Shown in pieces: positions 18,705-27,743 of a stretch of DNA of 64,000 bases; the stretch's first letter is position 1; each line of letters starts with the position of its first letter. The notes under the pieces were generated by a model. That model saw nothing but the letters and a program-made list of their open reading frames with translations. It was not told the DNA's origin and ran no database searches. Where the stretch lies: the NCBI GenBank assembly GCA_963703665.1, contig CAVPFB010000003.1, forward strand, positions 496,001 to 560,000, in the 5' to 3' direction. The position numbers and the translations under genes are program-made. This stretch comes from AP-15 sp963703665 (lineage in GTDB: Bacteria > Pseudomonadota > Alphaproteobacteria > ATCC43930 > CGMCC-115725).

Positions 18705-19909
18705 CAGCCGCTCCGCGGCTTGCCGAACAGCCAGGCCAAAAAGTGCGGTACCCCGTGGACCTGGCCGGTATCGACGCTGATCTCTGCGCTCATGCCGGAG
18801 CGGAGCGGCGGAAGATGCTGAGGGTCGACGTCGACCTGCACCCGCAATGGGATGCGCTGGACCACCTTGACCCAGTTGCCGCTGGTGTTCTCGGCCGGAA
18901 GCAGCGAGAACTGCGACTGCGCCGCCGGCGCGATGCTCTCGACCGTGCCATGCCAGGTATGGCCGGGGTAGGTGTCGACCGTGACCGCGACCGGCTGGCC
19001 TGCCCGCACATAAGTGAGCTTGGTCTCCTTGGGCTGGGCTTCGACCCACACGCGCGGCGCGCGCACCAGGTAGAAGCCGGTGGTCGATGCCGACAAATAC
19101 ATTCCCAGCTGCAACGATGGGACGTTGGTGACGTAGCCGGCATAGGGCGCGCGGACCACCGTGTCGCGCAGTTCGCGGGCGTCCTCGTCGCGCTGGGCGA
19201 GCGCCTGACGGTATTGCGAATACTGCTCGAACGGCAGGTTCGGGTTGCCGTCGAGGTTGGCCGCAGTCGCGGCCCGCTGCGCCCGCAGCGAGGCCAACGT
19301 CTGCTGCGCCGTGCGCAGGTTCATCCAGGCCTGGTCCAACGCCGTTTGCGCCGCGAACTGCTCGTGCGCCAGGATCGCTTGGCGATCGTACTGCCGCTGA
19401 TCGAAGGCGACCTGGTCCTTCGCCTTGACGATCTGGGCCTGGAGGTTCTGGTAATTCGCCTTCAGCGCGTCGATGTCGTCGCGCGCCGTGTGGAGTTGCG
19501 CCTGAGCCTGGTCGAGCTTGAGCTGGAACGGCAGCGGAGCGAGGTTGAACAGCGGCTGGCCGGCGACGACATGCTGGTTCTCGCGCACGTCGATCTTTTC
19601 GACCAGGCCCGACACGTCGGTCGACAGACCGACCTGATCGGCCTGGACCAGGGCATCGTCGGTCGACACGTAGCGGCTGCTGCGCAGGTAGAAATAGCCG
19701 CCGACGATCAGCACGAGCGGCAGCAGCAGGAACAACGCCCAACGCAGCCAATGCCGGCGGCGCCCGACAGCTTGCGGCGCTTTGGACCGGGTCCGATCCG
19801 GCCCGCGCTCCTCGATCGGCGCCTCGACAGTGCGCCCCTGGGGCGCCCGCACCTCGGGGGCGCGTGCCTCTGGTTTCAGCCCGGTCGCTCCGCCGTCAGC
19901 AGCCATCAC
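18704..19909 (-). CDS. emrA: HlyD/EmrA-family membrane fusion protein
   Basis: A 401-residue periplasmic adaptor for the EmrB-type pump. A Pro/Arg-rich cytosolic N-terminus is followed by one membrane helix (about residues 56-75), a biotinyl-lipoyl-like strand (STDDALVQADQVGLSTDVSG), a long coiled-coil hairpin (residues ~125-225, rich in Gln/Ala/Leu) and a beta-barrel (APYAGYVTNVPSLQLGMY). It should link the inner-membrane pump to an outer-membrane channel, which is not encoded here. It is the first gene of the two-gene operon. Confidence 0.92.
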   Translation of the reverse strand: MMAADGGATGLKPEARAPEVRAPQGRTVEAPIEERGPDRTRSKAPQAVGRRRHWLRWALFLLLPLVLIVGGYFYLRSSRYVSTDDALVQADQVGLSTDVSGLVEKIDVRENQHVVAGQPLFNLAPLPFQLKLDQAQAQLHTARDDIDALKANYQNLQAQIVKAKDQVAFDQRQYDRQAILAHEQFAAQTALDQAWMNLRTAQQTLASLRAQRAATAANLDGNPNLPFEQYSQYRQALAQRDEDARELRDTVVRAPYAGYVTNVPSLQLGMYLSASTTGFYLVRAPRVWVEAQPKETKLTYVRAGQPVAVTVDTYPGHTWHGTVESIAPAAQSQFSLLPAENTSGNWVKVVQRIPLRVQVDVDPQHLPPLRSGMSAEISVDTGQVHGVPHFLAWLFGKPRSG

Positions 19910-19995
19910 AGGGCCCGCTTGCCTTGGGGGTCGACGCGCTTGCGTCGGCGGGGCGGAAGCGCATCAGAAACCTCCGTTTCAGGGCCGGTCGGCCA

Positions 19996-20035
19996 TTGAC
20001 CATTCGCGGCGCGTCGATATATGAGACAAGGCTCA
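19996..20035. promoter_or_regulatory. candidate promoter and TetR operator between emrA and tetR
   Basis: On the plus strand, TTGACC (19996-20001) and TATATG (20018-20023), 16 bases apart, resemble a sigma-70 promoter for the regulator gene. It runs into TGAG-N6-CTCA (20022-20035), a short inverted repeat placed where a TetR-type repressor would block both divergent promoters. The repeat is short, so this is a guess from position. Confidence 0.35.
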
Positions 20036-20047
20036 CAAAACGCGCAT

Positions 20048-20776
20048 ATGAGGATGCCCTCGCAAAAATCAATGCCGTCTGCGCTCGCCGCCGGCCCGCT
20101 CCCCGCGGCCTCCGTTCCTGGGGTCGCCCCCTCCGTCGGGCGCGCGCCGCAACGCCATCGCGGCCGGCAGCGGGTAGCGGCCTTGATGCAGGCAGCGGCT
20201 GCGGTCTTTGCCGAAAAGGGCTTCGACGCGGCGACGATGACCGAGATCGCCGCCTTGGCCGCGGCGCCGATCGGTTCGCTCTACCAGTTTTTCCCGAACA
20301 AGGAGGCGTTGGCGGACGCCCTGCTCGAACGCTATGGCCAACTGATCGAGGCCGGGTTGGAAAAAATCGAGGACCGCGCCGCGGGCCTGTCCGCCGCCGC
20401 GCTGGCCGACGCGCTGCTCGATCTGATCGTCGGGCTGCGCCATGAAACCAGCTCGGCATTTGCCCTGCTCGACGCCCAATCCGACTGGTCCGCCCACCGG
20501 GCCGAGCTTCGTCGTATGACCCGCCGGCACATCGCCGGCATCCTCAAGACGCGGGAGCCGCAGCTTTCGCTGGAATTGGTCGAGAACATGGCGGTAGTCC
20601 TGCTTCACAACATGCGAGCGATGGCCGCAGTGATCGCGGCGCAGGGGCGTGAGGCCGAGGCCGGCGCACTGACCGAGCTGCGCGACATGACGCGCTTTTA
20701 CCTCTCCAAGCGGCTCGGCTCTTCGAACCCCGGTGCGGGCCAGGCGGCCGGCCGCGGCGATGCGCCGGGACGCTAG
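20048..20776 (+). CDS. TetR-family transcriptional regulator
   Basis: The N-terminal helix-turn-helix is clear (AAVFAEKGFDAATMTEIAAL, then PIGSLYQFFPNKEAL), followed by an all-helical ligand-binding domain of ordinary length. The first ~35 residues before the DNA-binding domain are Pro/Ala-rich, so the start could be ATG 20048 (242 residues), 20054 or 20072. It is divergent from the emrAB-type operon, and local repression relieved by a pump substrate is the usual arrangement. Confidence 0.88.
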   Translation: MRMPSQKSMPSALAAGPLPAASVPGVAPSVGRAPQRHRGRQRVAALMQAAAAVFAEKGFDAATMTEIAALAAAPIGSLYQFFPNKEALADALLERYGQLIEAGLEKIEDRAAGLSAAALADALLDLIVGLRHETSSAFALLDAQSDWSAHRAELRRMTRRHIAGILKTREPQLSLELVENMAVVLLHNMRAMAAVIAAQGREAEAGALTELRDMTRFYLSKRLGSSNPGAGQAAGRGDAPGR

Positions 20777-20868
20777 GGCCCAGCGCTTGCTCTGGTCTCG
20801 GCCAGCTTGCGCGATCAGGTCGGTCGCCAAGCACCTACCGGCCGCCGGCGGGGCTCGGTCGCCCCGCC

Positions 20869-21159
20869 TCAGTCGCTGGCCTTCGGCCCGGCATTATCCG
20901 AGTACGGACGATAGCCGACATACGGGTCCGAATACGGCTGCGGCGACGCATAAGGTTGCCCCCACCACGTACCGTATGCAGGCGATCCCGAATAATAGTA
21001 TCCATATCCTGGATAGGAATACGGAGAGTTGTGGCTGTAGCTTGGCGCTGCTTGATAAGTGGGAGGCGGATAATAGTAGCTCTGCGCCCCGGCGGTTGCG
21101 GCGGCGGCCATCAGCGAACCAGCCGTCAATGCCGCAATTTGAGCGATCTTAAACATCAC
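20869..21159 (-). CDS. small secreted Tyr/Pro/Ser-rich protein
   Basis: A 96-residue protein with a clear signal peptide (MMFKIAQIAALTAGSLMAAA, cleavage near AGAQS). The mature part is dominated by Tyr, Pro, Ser and Gly (SYYYPPPTYQAAPSYS, YPGYGYYYSGSPAYG), a low-complexity composition suited to a disordered or surface-coating polypeptide. Proteins of this look are frequent in alphaproteobacteria and have no assigned function. It is a single gene on the minus strand, with local GC lower than in its neighbours because of the Tyr codons. Confidence 0.6.
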   Translation of the reverse strand: MMFKIAQIAALTAGSLMAAAATAGAQSYYYPPPTYQAAPSYSHNSPYSYPGYGYYYSGSPAYGTWWGQPYASPQPYSDPYVGYRPYSDNAGPKASD

Positions 21160-21462
21160 AGGATCTCCAATCTTTGACTGACGCCTAGTTATGCCTAAAC
21201 AAAGCGAAAAACCGAATGGTTCACTCCGGCCCGGCCTCGATCGGGACGGGCGCGATTCGCGCTGCGCCGGCTCGCGCTCGAACCGCGCCGCGGATCGCGG
21301 CGGCGGCTCCTCGACCTTCCCGGCTTTGATTTGACCCCGCCCGGCGCTGGTCGGATATGATCACCCTCAGAGCATCGTCCGGGAACGGCGCCGAAGGTTG
21401 CCGGATCGAGCGCTGCCGACGCGGCGCTTTGTCCGCGGCCGGCGACACAGGAGAGCAAGGGA

Positions 21463-22107
21463 ATGACGGACCCGACCACACGAGCCGGGGCGGGCAAGAT
21501 CGCAGCGTTGTGCCTGGCGCTGTTCGGCAGCATCTTCGCCGCGGGTGCCCGCCCGGTTCCCGCGAGCCCTCAGGACAGCGTGCGCAGCTTTTACGATGTC
21601 CTGCTCGCGACCATGAAAAACGGGCGATCGCTTGGACAGAGCGGGCGCTACGCGGCGCTGGCCCCGATCGTCAGCGGGGTGTTCGATGTGCCGTTCATGG
21701 CCCGGCTCGCCGTCGGCCCGGGCTGGACGAGCTTGACCGCGGCCCAGCAGCAGCAGATCGTCGCCGCGTTCGGGCGCTATGTCTCGGCGACTTACGCCGA
21801 CCGCTTCGACAGCTATTCGGGTCAGCAGCTGCAAGTCACCGGGGCGCAACCCTATGCCACCGGGGTCATCGTCGAGACCAAGATCATCGAAACCGGCAGC
21901 GACCCGGTCACCATCAGCTATCTGATGCGCCGCAACTCCGGCACCTGGCAGATCGCCGATGTCTACCTCGACGGCACGATCAGCCAGCTCGCGACGCAGC
22001 GCTCGGAGTTTCATTCGATCCTCGCCCGGCAAGGTGTCAACGGGCTGATCATGGCGCTGAACCGCAAAGTCGACCTGTTGACCGGCGACGCCGGCAAATC
22101 GCCGTAG
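21463..22107 (+). CDS. MlaC/Ttg2D-family phospholipid-binding ABC transport protein
   Basis: A 214-residue exported protein with a signal sequence ending near residue 30 (FAAGARPVPAS). The body fits the MlaC/HpnM fold: SVRSFYDVLLATMKNG, then FMARLAVGPGWTSLTAAQQQQIVAAF, with FGRYVSATYADRF next, and a C-terminal TWQIADVYLDGTISQLATQ segment. MlaC proteins carry phospholipids or hopanoids between membranes. No mlaEFD permease genes are adjacent, so its partners must be elsewhere. Confidence 0.85.
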   Translation: MTDPTTRAGAGKIAALCLALFGSIFAAGARPVPASPQDSVRSFYDVLLATMKNGRSLGQSGRYAALAPIVSGVFDVPFMARLAVGPGWTSLTAAQQQQIVAAFGRYVSATYADRFDSYSGQQLQVTGAQPYATGVIVETKIIETGSDPVTISYLMRRNSGTWQIADVYLDGTISQLATQRSEFHSILARQGVNGLIMALNRKVDLLTGDAGKSP

Positions 22108-22265
22108 CCAAATCGTATAAGGTGCGCCCCGCCCGCTCGGCCCTGCCGCAGGAACCTCGGCAGGACCCGGCCGCTGCCCGGCGCACGCCCGGCTTGACAG
22201 CAGACCCGCGGCGGAGGACGAAAGCCGAAGCGCGCAACAACGCGGGACGGGCGGAGGAGGGGGCG

Positions 22266-23193
22266 ATGAAGGCGGTGCTGCTGGGGGCGCATGGCGGGCC
22301 CGAGATGCTGCGGCTGGGCGAGGCGCCGGACCCGGTCGCCGGACCGGGCGAGGTCGTCGTCGATGTGCATGCGGCCAGCGTCAATGCGGCCGACTACAAG
22401 GTGCGGCTCGGCAGCGGCGGCCACAGCAACCTCAAACTGCCGCATATTCTGGGGCGTGACTTTTCCGGGGTGGTGGCGGCGCTCGGGCCCGGGGGTCGCC
22501 GATCTGAAAATCGGCGACGCCGTGTTCGGGGTCACCGATCAGGGGATCGAGGGCTGCTATGCCGAGAAGGTCGCGATCAAGGCGTCGATTATCGCCAAAA
22601 AGCCAGACCGGCTCGGCGATGTCGAGGCGGCGGCACTGGGGCTGACCAGCCTGACCGCATTGTGGGCGATCGAGGACACCGCCAAGCTCGGGCGCGGCGA
22701 AACCATCCTGATCCAGGGCGGCGCCGGCGGGGTCGCCGGGTTCGCCATCCAGCTCGCCAAGCATCTCGGCGCCATCGTGATCACCACCGCCAGCGCCCGC
22801 AACCACGATTACGTCAAAAGCCTCGGCGCCGATCGGGCAATCGATTACAACGCGCAGGATTTCACCAAGGAGGTCGCCGATTGCGACGTGGTGTTCGACA
22901 CCGTCGGCGGCGAGGTGCAGGTGCGCTCCTACGACGTGCTGAAGCCGGGCGGGCGGCTGGTGTGGATCGCCGCTGCGCCGGCCGGATTTCAGCCGCGCCG
23001 CAAGGATGTCCGGGTGCTGCGCCCGAATGTGACCCGCGACCGCGCCCATCTCGAACGGATGCTGGCGCTTTACGACGCGGGTGCCGTGTGGCCGCCCAGG
23101 ATCACCCGCTACAAGCTCGCCGACGCGGCCGAGGCGCATCGGGTCAGCGAAGGGCGCCACCTGCAAGGCAAGCTGGTGCTCGAGATGCGCTAA
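22266..23193 (+). CDS. NAD(P)-dependent MDR alcohol dehydrogenase/quinone reductase (frameshift at a G run)
   Basis: A medium-chain reductase of about 308 residues. The N-terminal GroES-like part starts at ATG 22266 behind a strong GGAGGAGGG site (MKAVLLGAHGGPEMLRLGEA) and runs to VVAALGPG. There a run of five G (22491-22495) has one base too many; four would continue directly as VADLKIGDAVFGV in the next frame. The Rossmann part shows LIQGGAGGVAGFAIQLAKHLGA. It probably reduces a quinone or enone with NAD(P)H. It is separated from the MlaC-like gene by 158 bases. Confidence 0.83.
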
Positions 23194-23235
23194 CCGTGTC
23201 GGACACGCGCACAGCCTCAACGCACCGCAAACAGT

Positions 23236-23316
23236 CATTCCCGCGAAATCGGGAACCCAGGGGGCCTGCGTGGGAGCAGTTGCCCCTGGACCCCCGCTTG
23301 CGCGGGGGCGACGATG
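23236..23316. repeat. dispersed inverted repeat (two hairpins)
   Basis: CATTCCCGCGAAATCGGGAA starts the element and CCCCCGCTTGCGCGGGGGCGACG ends it (given in part), each a hairpin, with CCCAGGGGG/CCCCTGGA pairing between them. This is a well-known intergenic repeat layout in alphaproteobacteria. It lies between the MDR reductase and the NTF2-like gene. Confidence 0.65.
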
Positions 23317-23351
23317 AGGTCACGGCCATCAGCTGTAAAGGAGGAAGCAAC

Positions 23352-23726
23352 ATGGCAGGCAACGGGCAGAAGGTCATCGACCTCGACAAAGAGCGCATGG
23401 AGGCGATGGCGAAAAAGGACATTGCCGCGTTAAATGCGCTGATCGCCGACGATCTCGTCTACACCCATTCGACGGCGCGGCTCGACACCAAACAGAGCCT
23501 GATCGGCAACATGGAATCCGGGGGCACGGTCTACACCTCGGTGGTGCCCTCCGATGTCAAGGCCCAGGATCTGGGCGACAGCGTGGTGCTGACCGGGTCG
23601 TGCCGCATCAGCGTCATGTCGCAAGGCCGTCCCAACAGCTTCGGCGTCCGCTTCACCGACGTGTGGGCCAACAAAGGCGGGCGCTGGCAGATGGTCGCCT
23701 GGCAGTCGACCCGCACTCCGGATTAG
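23352..23726 (+). CDS. NTF2-like / SnoaL-type domain protein (DUF4440 group)
   Basis: A 124-residue single-domain protein of the cone-shaped NTF2 fold. The starting helix (KVIDLDKERMEAMAKKDIAA), the ALIADDLVYTHSTARLD strand, and the closing WANKGGRWQMVAWQSTRTPD are typical of DUF4440/SnoaL-like proteins, which may be small-molecule binders or isomerases. AAAGGAGGAA gives a strong ribosome site. The specific role is unknown. Confidence 0.8.
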   Translation: MAGNGQKVIDLDKERMEAMAKKDIAALNALIADDLVYTHSTARLDTKQSLIGNMESGGTVYTSVVPSDVKAQDLGDSVVLTGSCRISVMSQGRPNSFGVRFTDVWANKGGRWQMVAWQSTRTPD

Positions 23727-23773
23727 ATTCCGTATCAGGTAAAGGCCGGCTCGCCACCGGGTTCGCCCCTGGC

Positions 23774-23801
23774 GGCCTCTCCCCGCAACCGGGGAGAGGC
23801 C
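23774..23801. terminator. perfect 11-bp hairpin, likely transcript end and dispersed repeat
   Basis: GGCCTCTCCCC, loop GCAACC, GGGGAGAGGCC is a perfect stem 48 bases after the NTF2-like gene and before the convergent LLM gene. It has no T run, so it may end transcripts through a factor or act as an mRNA 3' stabiliser. The same CTCTCCCC...GGGGAGAG motif recurs at 59099-59122. Confidence 0.5.
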
Positions 23802-23889
23802 CGGTCACGTCGCGCAGTCTCGGGTCGCGGTCGCGCCGGCCCGATGACCAGCTGTCAAAACCTTTTCAGAATTGTTTTCAGGTCGGGCG

Positions 23890-24798
23890 CTACAGCAGGT
23901 CGGAGACCGCGTTCCAGTACCGTTCTATCGCAGCGACGTGATCGCTCAGAGATCGACCGGCGATGCGGTGCAGGTGGCCGCTTTCATAGTAATTCGCCAA
24001 GGTCAGGTGGGTAACTCCGATCGATTTCCAAAACCGCACTTGGCCGCGCCATTCATCCTCGGCTCCGGCCCCGGCCGAGACCCGCGTGTCGATGCCGATC
24101 GTGGCCGGATCACGGCCGGCTTCCTCGGCGTAGCGATGCAGCGTGGCGATAGCTGTTCTCGCCTCCTCGCCAGGCGGATAGGCGAGCGGCATCCAACCGT
24201 CGCCCCATTTGGCGCAGCGCCGCAAGGTCACGTCGGCGTGACCCCCGTACCACAGCGGGATCTTGCGCCCGATCGGCAGCGGGTTGATGCCGGCATCCTC
24301 GATGGTGTGCCATCGGCCCTCGAAGCTGACATGCGGCTGCGCCCACAGCGCGCGCATCACCGCGACCTGCTCTTCCGAGCGGCGACCGCGATTATGGAAA
24401 TTCTCGTTGAGACCGACAAACTCGACCTCGTTCCAGCCGACCCCGATGCCGAGGCGGAAACGGCCGCCCGACAATACGTCGAGTGAGGCGGCCTGTTTGG
24501 CGACGAGCACGGTTTGCCGCTGCGCCAGGATCAATACCTGGGTGGAGAAATCGGCGATGCCGGTGCATCCGGCGAGAAAACCGAACAGCACGAACGGGTC
24601 GTGATACCAGTCGGTCGATCGGGCGCGGCCCTGGGTCCAACCGGGCCGGCTCGCGACATTGACGCCGAGCACGTGGTCGGGCGCTGCGATGCCGTGATAG
24701 CCGATCGCCTCGGCCGCCTGGGCAAATTCCCGCAGGGCCGCCGGCTCGCCGCCGATGTCGACGATCGGAAGGGCCACGCCGAGCTTTATCTGCACCAT
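23890..24798 (-). CDS. LLM-class F420-dependent oxidoreductase
   Basis: A 302-residue TIM-barrel protein of the luciferase-like monooxygenase superfamily. It has the N-terminal strand KLGVALPIVDIGG, AAPDHVLG, the barrel segment GGRFRLGIGVGWNEVEFVGL and WGDGWMPLAY near the end, which match the TIGR03619-type F420-dependent group. Substrate and cofactor (F420 or FMN) cannot be told from sequence. ATG 24798 is chosen because AGAGG is five bases upstream; a GTG lies two codons earlier. Two more LLM genes follow within 5 kb. Confidence 0.88.
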   Translation of the reverse strand: MVQIKLGVALPIVDIGGEPAALREFAQAAEAIGYHGIAAPDHVLGVNVASRPGWTQGRARSTDWYHDPFVLFGFLAGCTGIADFSTQVLILAQRQTVLVAKQAASLDVLSGGRFRLGIGVGWNEVEFVGLNENFHNRGRRSEEQVAVMRALWAQPHVSFEGRWHTIEDAGINPLPIGRKIPLWYGGHADVTLRRCAKWGDGWMPLAYPPGEEARTAIATLHRYAEEAGRDPATIGIDTRVSAGAGAEDEWRGQVRFWKSIGVTHLTLANYYESGHLHRIAGRSLSDHVAAIERYWNAVSDLL

Positions 24799-24900
24799 CT
24801 GCACCTCTGCTCGATTAGGTTTGCTGGGCGAAAAGAACCGGCAATCTGCACGGCAGCGTAAAATGATCGACAGCGCCGGGGGTTGGACGATGCCGCGGCA

Positions 24901-25908
24901 TCAGCCGGACAGCGCCTGGGCGAGAAACGGCAAGCTCTCGTCCATCCGGTAATCGACGCCGCTATGGTTGTCGGGAAATTCCTCGTAGCGGTGCGCCACG
25001 CCGAGCTCGTTCAGCCGCCGCACGAAGCGGCGGGCGCCGTAGAGCAGGTTGAACTGGTCCCGCTCGCCGCAGTCGATATAGAGCGCCTTCAGCCGGCGGA
25101 GATTGTCGGCCTGGGTTTCGACTGCCCGCACCGGATCGTGCCGCAGCCAATTCGCCCAGCGTTCCTCGATGATTTCGCAGGTGTCGAACGTGACCGGCAG
25201 CCGGATGCCGAGAAATTGCGTCGGATCGGGATCGTAGCTCGCCGCCATCGCCAGCTCGTTGACCACCTGGAACGACCCTTCGGGGTGTTTTTTCGCTGCT
25301 TCGAGCTGCTGCCACCATTGCTCGATCGAGTTCCCGGCCCCGACGAGCGCGCGCAACACCGCCGGCATGTCGGGCAAATAGCACACCTCAAAGCCCATGT
25401 CGCCGGAGTGACAGGCCGCGGCCGCCCAGATGTCGGAGTGGCGCAGCGCGTGCGTGATCGCGCCGTACCCCCCGGAGCTCTTGCCGAACACGCCGCGGCG
25501 CCCGGCGCCGCCGCATCTGAAGCGCTGTTCGATCGCCGGCAGCATCTCGTGCAACAGGAAGTCCTCCCAGGCCCCCATGGCCGCCGAGTTGATATATTGA
25601 TTGCCGCCGAGCCGGGTGAAGCAGTCGGGAAACGCGACGACCACCGGCGGCATCCGCTGTTCCCCGATCAGCCGGTCGAGCCGTTCCGGCAGGTTTTCGC
25701 GGAAGCCCACCCAATTCGTATGGGCCAGGCCGCTGCCGGTGAAGCCGGCCAGATCCACCAGCAGAGGCAACCCTTCCCCCTCGTGCCCCGCCGGGACGTA
25801 CACATCGACGACGCGCACCGAGGGATCGCCCAACAGATTGTTGTCGAGGGCTCGGCTCTCGATCGTGACGCGGCGGACCGAACCCGTCGGACCGAAGAAC
25901 CTGCGCAT
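24901..25908 (-). CDS. putative esterase (esterase D / PF00756-type alpha/beta hydrolase)
   Basis: A 335-residue alpha/beta hydrolase. DVYVPAGHEGEGLPLLVDLAG opens the fold (as two strands), the nucleophile elbow is FGKSSGGYGAI, the acid is probably in IDCGERDQFNL, and the histidine is in EEFPDNHSGVDYR. The family includes S-formylglutathione hydrolase and siderophore esterases. ATG 25908 is preferred because AAGGGG lies eight bases upstream; an ATG at 25938 is also in frame. It is between two LLM oxidoreductase genes on the same strand and may act on their product. Confidence 0.82.
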   Translation of the reverse strand: MRRFFGPTGSVRRVTIESRALDNNLLGDPSVRVVDVYVPAGHEGEGLPLLVDLAGFTGSGLAHTNWVGFRENLPERLDRLIGEQRMPPVVVAFPDCFTRLGGNQYINSAAMGAWEDFLLHEMLPAIEQRFRCGGAGRRGVFGKSSGGYGAITHALRHSDIWAAAACHSGDMGFEVCYLPDMPAVLRALVGAGNSIEQWWQQLEAAKKHPEGSFQVVNELAMAASYDPDPTQFLGIRLPVTFDTCEIIEERWANWLRHDPVRAVETQADNLRRLKALYIDCGERDQFNLLYGARRFVRRLNELGVAHRYEEFPDNHSGVDYRMDESLPFLAQALSG

Positions 25909-26002
25909 ACGCCTGACCCCTTCTTCCGGCAGTCTCATCGGACATCAAAGAGAAGCTGGATACAAGTGGCGCCGAGGCGGTCCGCCTCGGGCTCGTCGCG
26001 GA

Positions 26003-27359
26003 TTATCCGACCCAGCGCGCCGCCGCCGCAGGATGCTGGTCGGGCAACCGGTCGCCGCGACCGAACAGCTTCTGCCGGTAGGTGCCGGGGGTGTAATCGC
26101 GCTTGTAGGCGCCGCGTTCCTGCAGGATCGGCAGCACCAAATCGATAAAACTCTCCAAACACTCCGGAACAACGGTGCGGGACAGGTTCAAGCCGTCTAC
26201 ATCGGCTTCGTTCACCCAGGCGATCAGCTGGTCGGCGACCCGCTCGGGCGAGCCGACAATCGGCGGCTGGCGGCTGCCGAGCACGAACCGGTCGATCAGC
26301 CGGCGCTTGGACCAGCCCGGGCCGAGCGAGGCGGTAATCGCCTCTACATTGGAGCGGATCGCCTGAGTGGAGCCGGCCTCGATCGGTTCGTCCATGCCGT
26401 AGCGGCCGAAATCGATGCCGAGCGAGGCGGCGGCATGTGAGAGGGCGCCTTCGACACTGGCGTGGCGCCGGTATTCCGCCAGAAGCTCGTGCGCGTCCCT
26501 CTCGGTGCGGCCGGTCACCACGCTCGCGCCGACAAAGACCAGCATCGGCCGTGGTGCGGAGCGGGCGCGCAGGTCGGCGACGATGCGACCGACATTCGCT
26601 TTGGTGCTGCCGTTGACGAACACGCATTCGGCGTGGCGGGCGGCAAATATCCGGCCACGATCGGAGGCGCCCGCCTGGTACAGAACCGGGGTGCGCTGCG
26701 GCGACGGCTCCCACAGCGGGAGGGCATCGACATGAAACTGCTTGCCGTGGTGGCGCACCGGGCGCACCCGCCGCGGATCGGCGTAGATGCCCCGTCGTCG
26801 ATCGCGTATCACCGCGTCGTCGGCCCAGCCGCCCTCCCACAGCGCGTAGACCACCTGCAGGTATTCGTCCGCCAGGTCATACCGGTCGTCATGCTCCATC
26901 TGCGCGTCGAAGCCCATGGCCCGCGCGGCGCTGTCGAGGTACCCGGTGACGATGTTCCAGCCGATGCGGCCACGCGTCAGATGATCGAGCGTCGCCATGC
27001 GGCGGGCGAACAGAAAAGGTTCCTCGTACGCAAGGTTAGCAGGTCACGCCGAAGCCGAGATGCGTGGTCGCGTGGGCCATTGCCGGCACCAGCGCCATCG
27101 GATCGAGCAGCGGGATCTGCACGCCGCCTCGCAACGAGGCGTCCGCATTTCCCCCGTAGACATCGTAAGCACCGAGCACGTCGGCGAGGAACAGTCCGTC
27201 GAACAGGCCGCGCTCCAGCATGCGCGCCAGGCGCACCCAATGATCGAGCGAGGTGTAGTCCGACGAGCGGTCGCGCGGATGCGTCCACATCCCGTGCTGG
27301 ATATGGCCGACGCACGCCATGTCGAACGCGTTGAGCCGGATCGGTCGGCACATGGGCAT
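26003..27359 (-). CDS. LLM-class flavin monooxygenase, NtaA/SnaA/DszA-like (frameshift near 27038)
   Basis: About 450 residues once joined. The N-terminal piece (27359-27040) reads RPIRLNAFDMACVGHIQHGMW and FDGLFLADVLGAYDVYGG, family marks for the nitrilotriacetate/alkanesulfonate-type monooxygenases that use FMNH2 from a partner reductase. It stops after GFGVTC because of an extra base; removing it gives NLAYEEPFLFARRMATLDHL and the rest (GRIGWNIVTGYLDSAARAMG, VLYQAGASDRGR). The lack of a neighbouring flavin reductase means the electron donor is elsewhere. The start follows GAGGG nine bases upstream. Confidence 0.85.
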
Positions 27360-27421
27360 CGGCGAGATCCCTCGCTTACCGCGTTTCTGCAGGATGATTG
27401 CCCGAATCTGCACAAATTTGC

Positions 27422-27568
27422 CGAATTCGGATAGTCGGTGCGCGCCGCTGCCCGCACTGTCTGGTAAAGCTGTTCTTTCCGCGCGGCGACGCGGCCAACC
27501 TTTTGATCGGCTTCGACGCGCGGGGCCAGATCACCGGCATCAGCTTCGCGAGCATGCCCGGGGATTGA
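27422..27568 (+). pseudogene. 3' fragment of an unidentified gene
   Basis: This short frame reads as the end of a folded domain (CPHCLVKLFFPRGDAANLLI, then GFDARGQITGISFASMPGD and stop TGA 27566-27568), with two strands split by a D-x-R-G-Q-I turn. Its upstream part is missing, replaced by the divergent LLM gene. It looks like the remains of a gene cut by rearrangement. The family is not recognised. Confidence 0.3.
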
Positions 27569-27656
27569 CAGGCAACCGGGTCAGGAGCCGGTGTCGGCAA
27601 CGCCCATGCCCGACACGGCGAGCGAGCGCGCTTGGGAGAGCAAGCCGGGAGGTTCG

Positions 27657-27743
27657 ATGGACTTGCTTGAAATGTTCGGCAAAAAGGTGCTGCCTCGCGT
27701 TCATGCGGGTTTGGCACGCACGCGTGGAGAAGCACGACGATGA
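27657..27743 (+). CDS. 28-residue ORF coupled to the next LLM gene
   Basis: GGGAGG lies just before ATG 27657. The frame reads MDLLEMFGKKVLPRVHAGLA and ends RTRGEARR, with its TGA overlapping the next ATG as ATGA (27740-27743). It could be a coupling leader peptide, or the tail of a lost LLM-type gene, since EMFGKKVLPRV resembles C-terminal helices of that superfamily. Too short to decide. Confidence 0.3.
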   Translation: MDLLEMFGKKVLPRVHAGLARTRGEARR

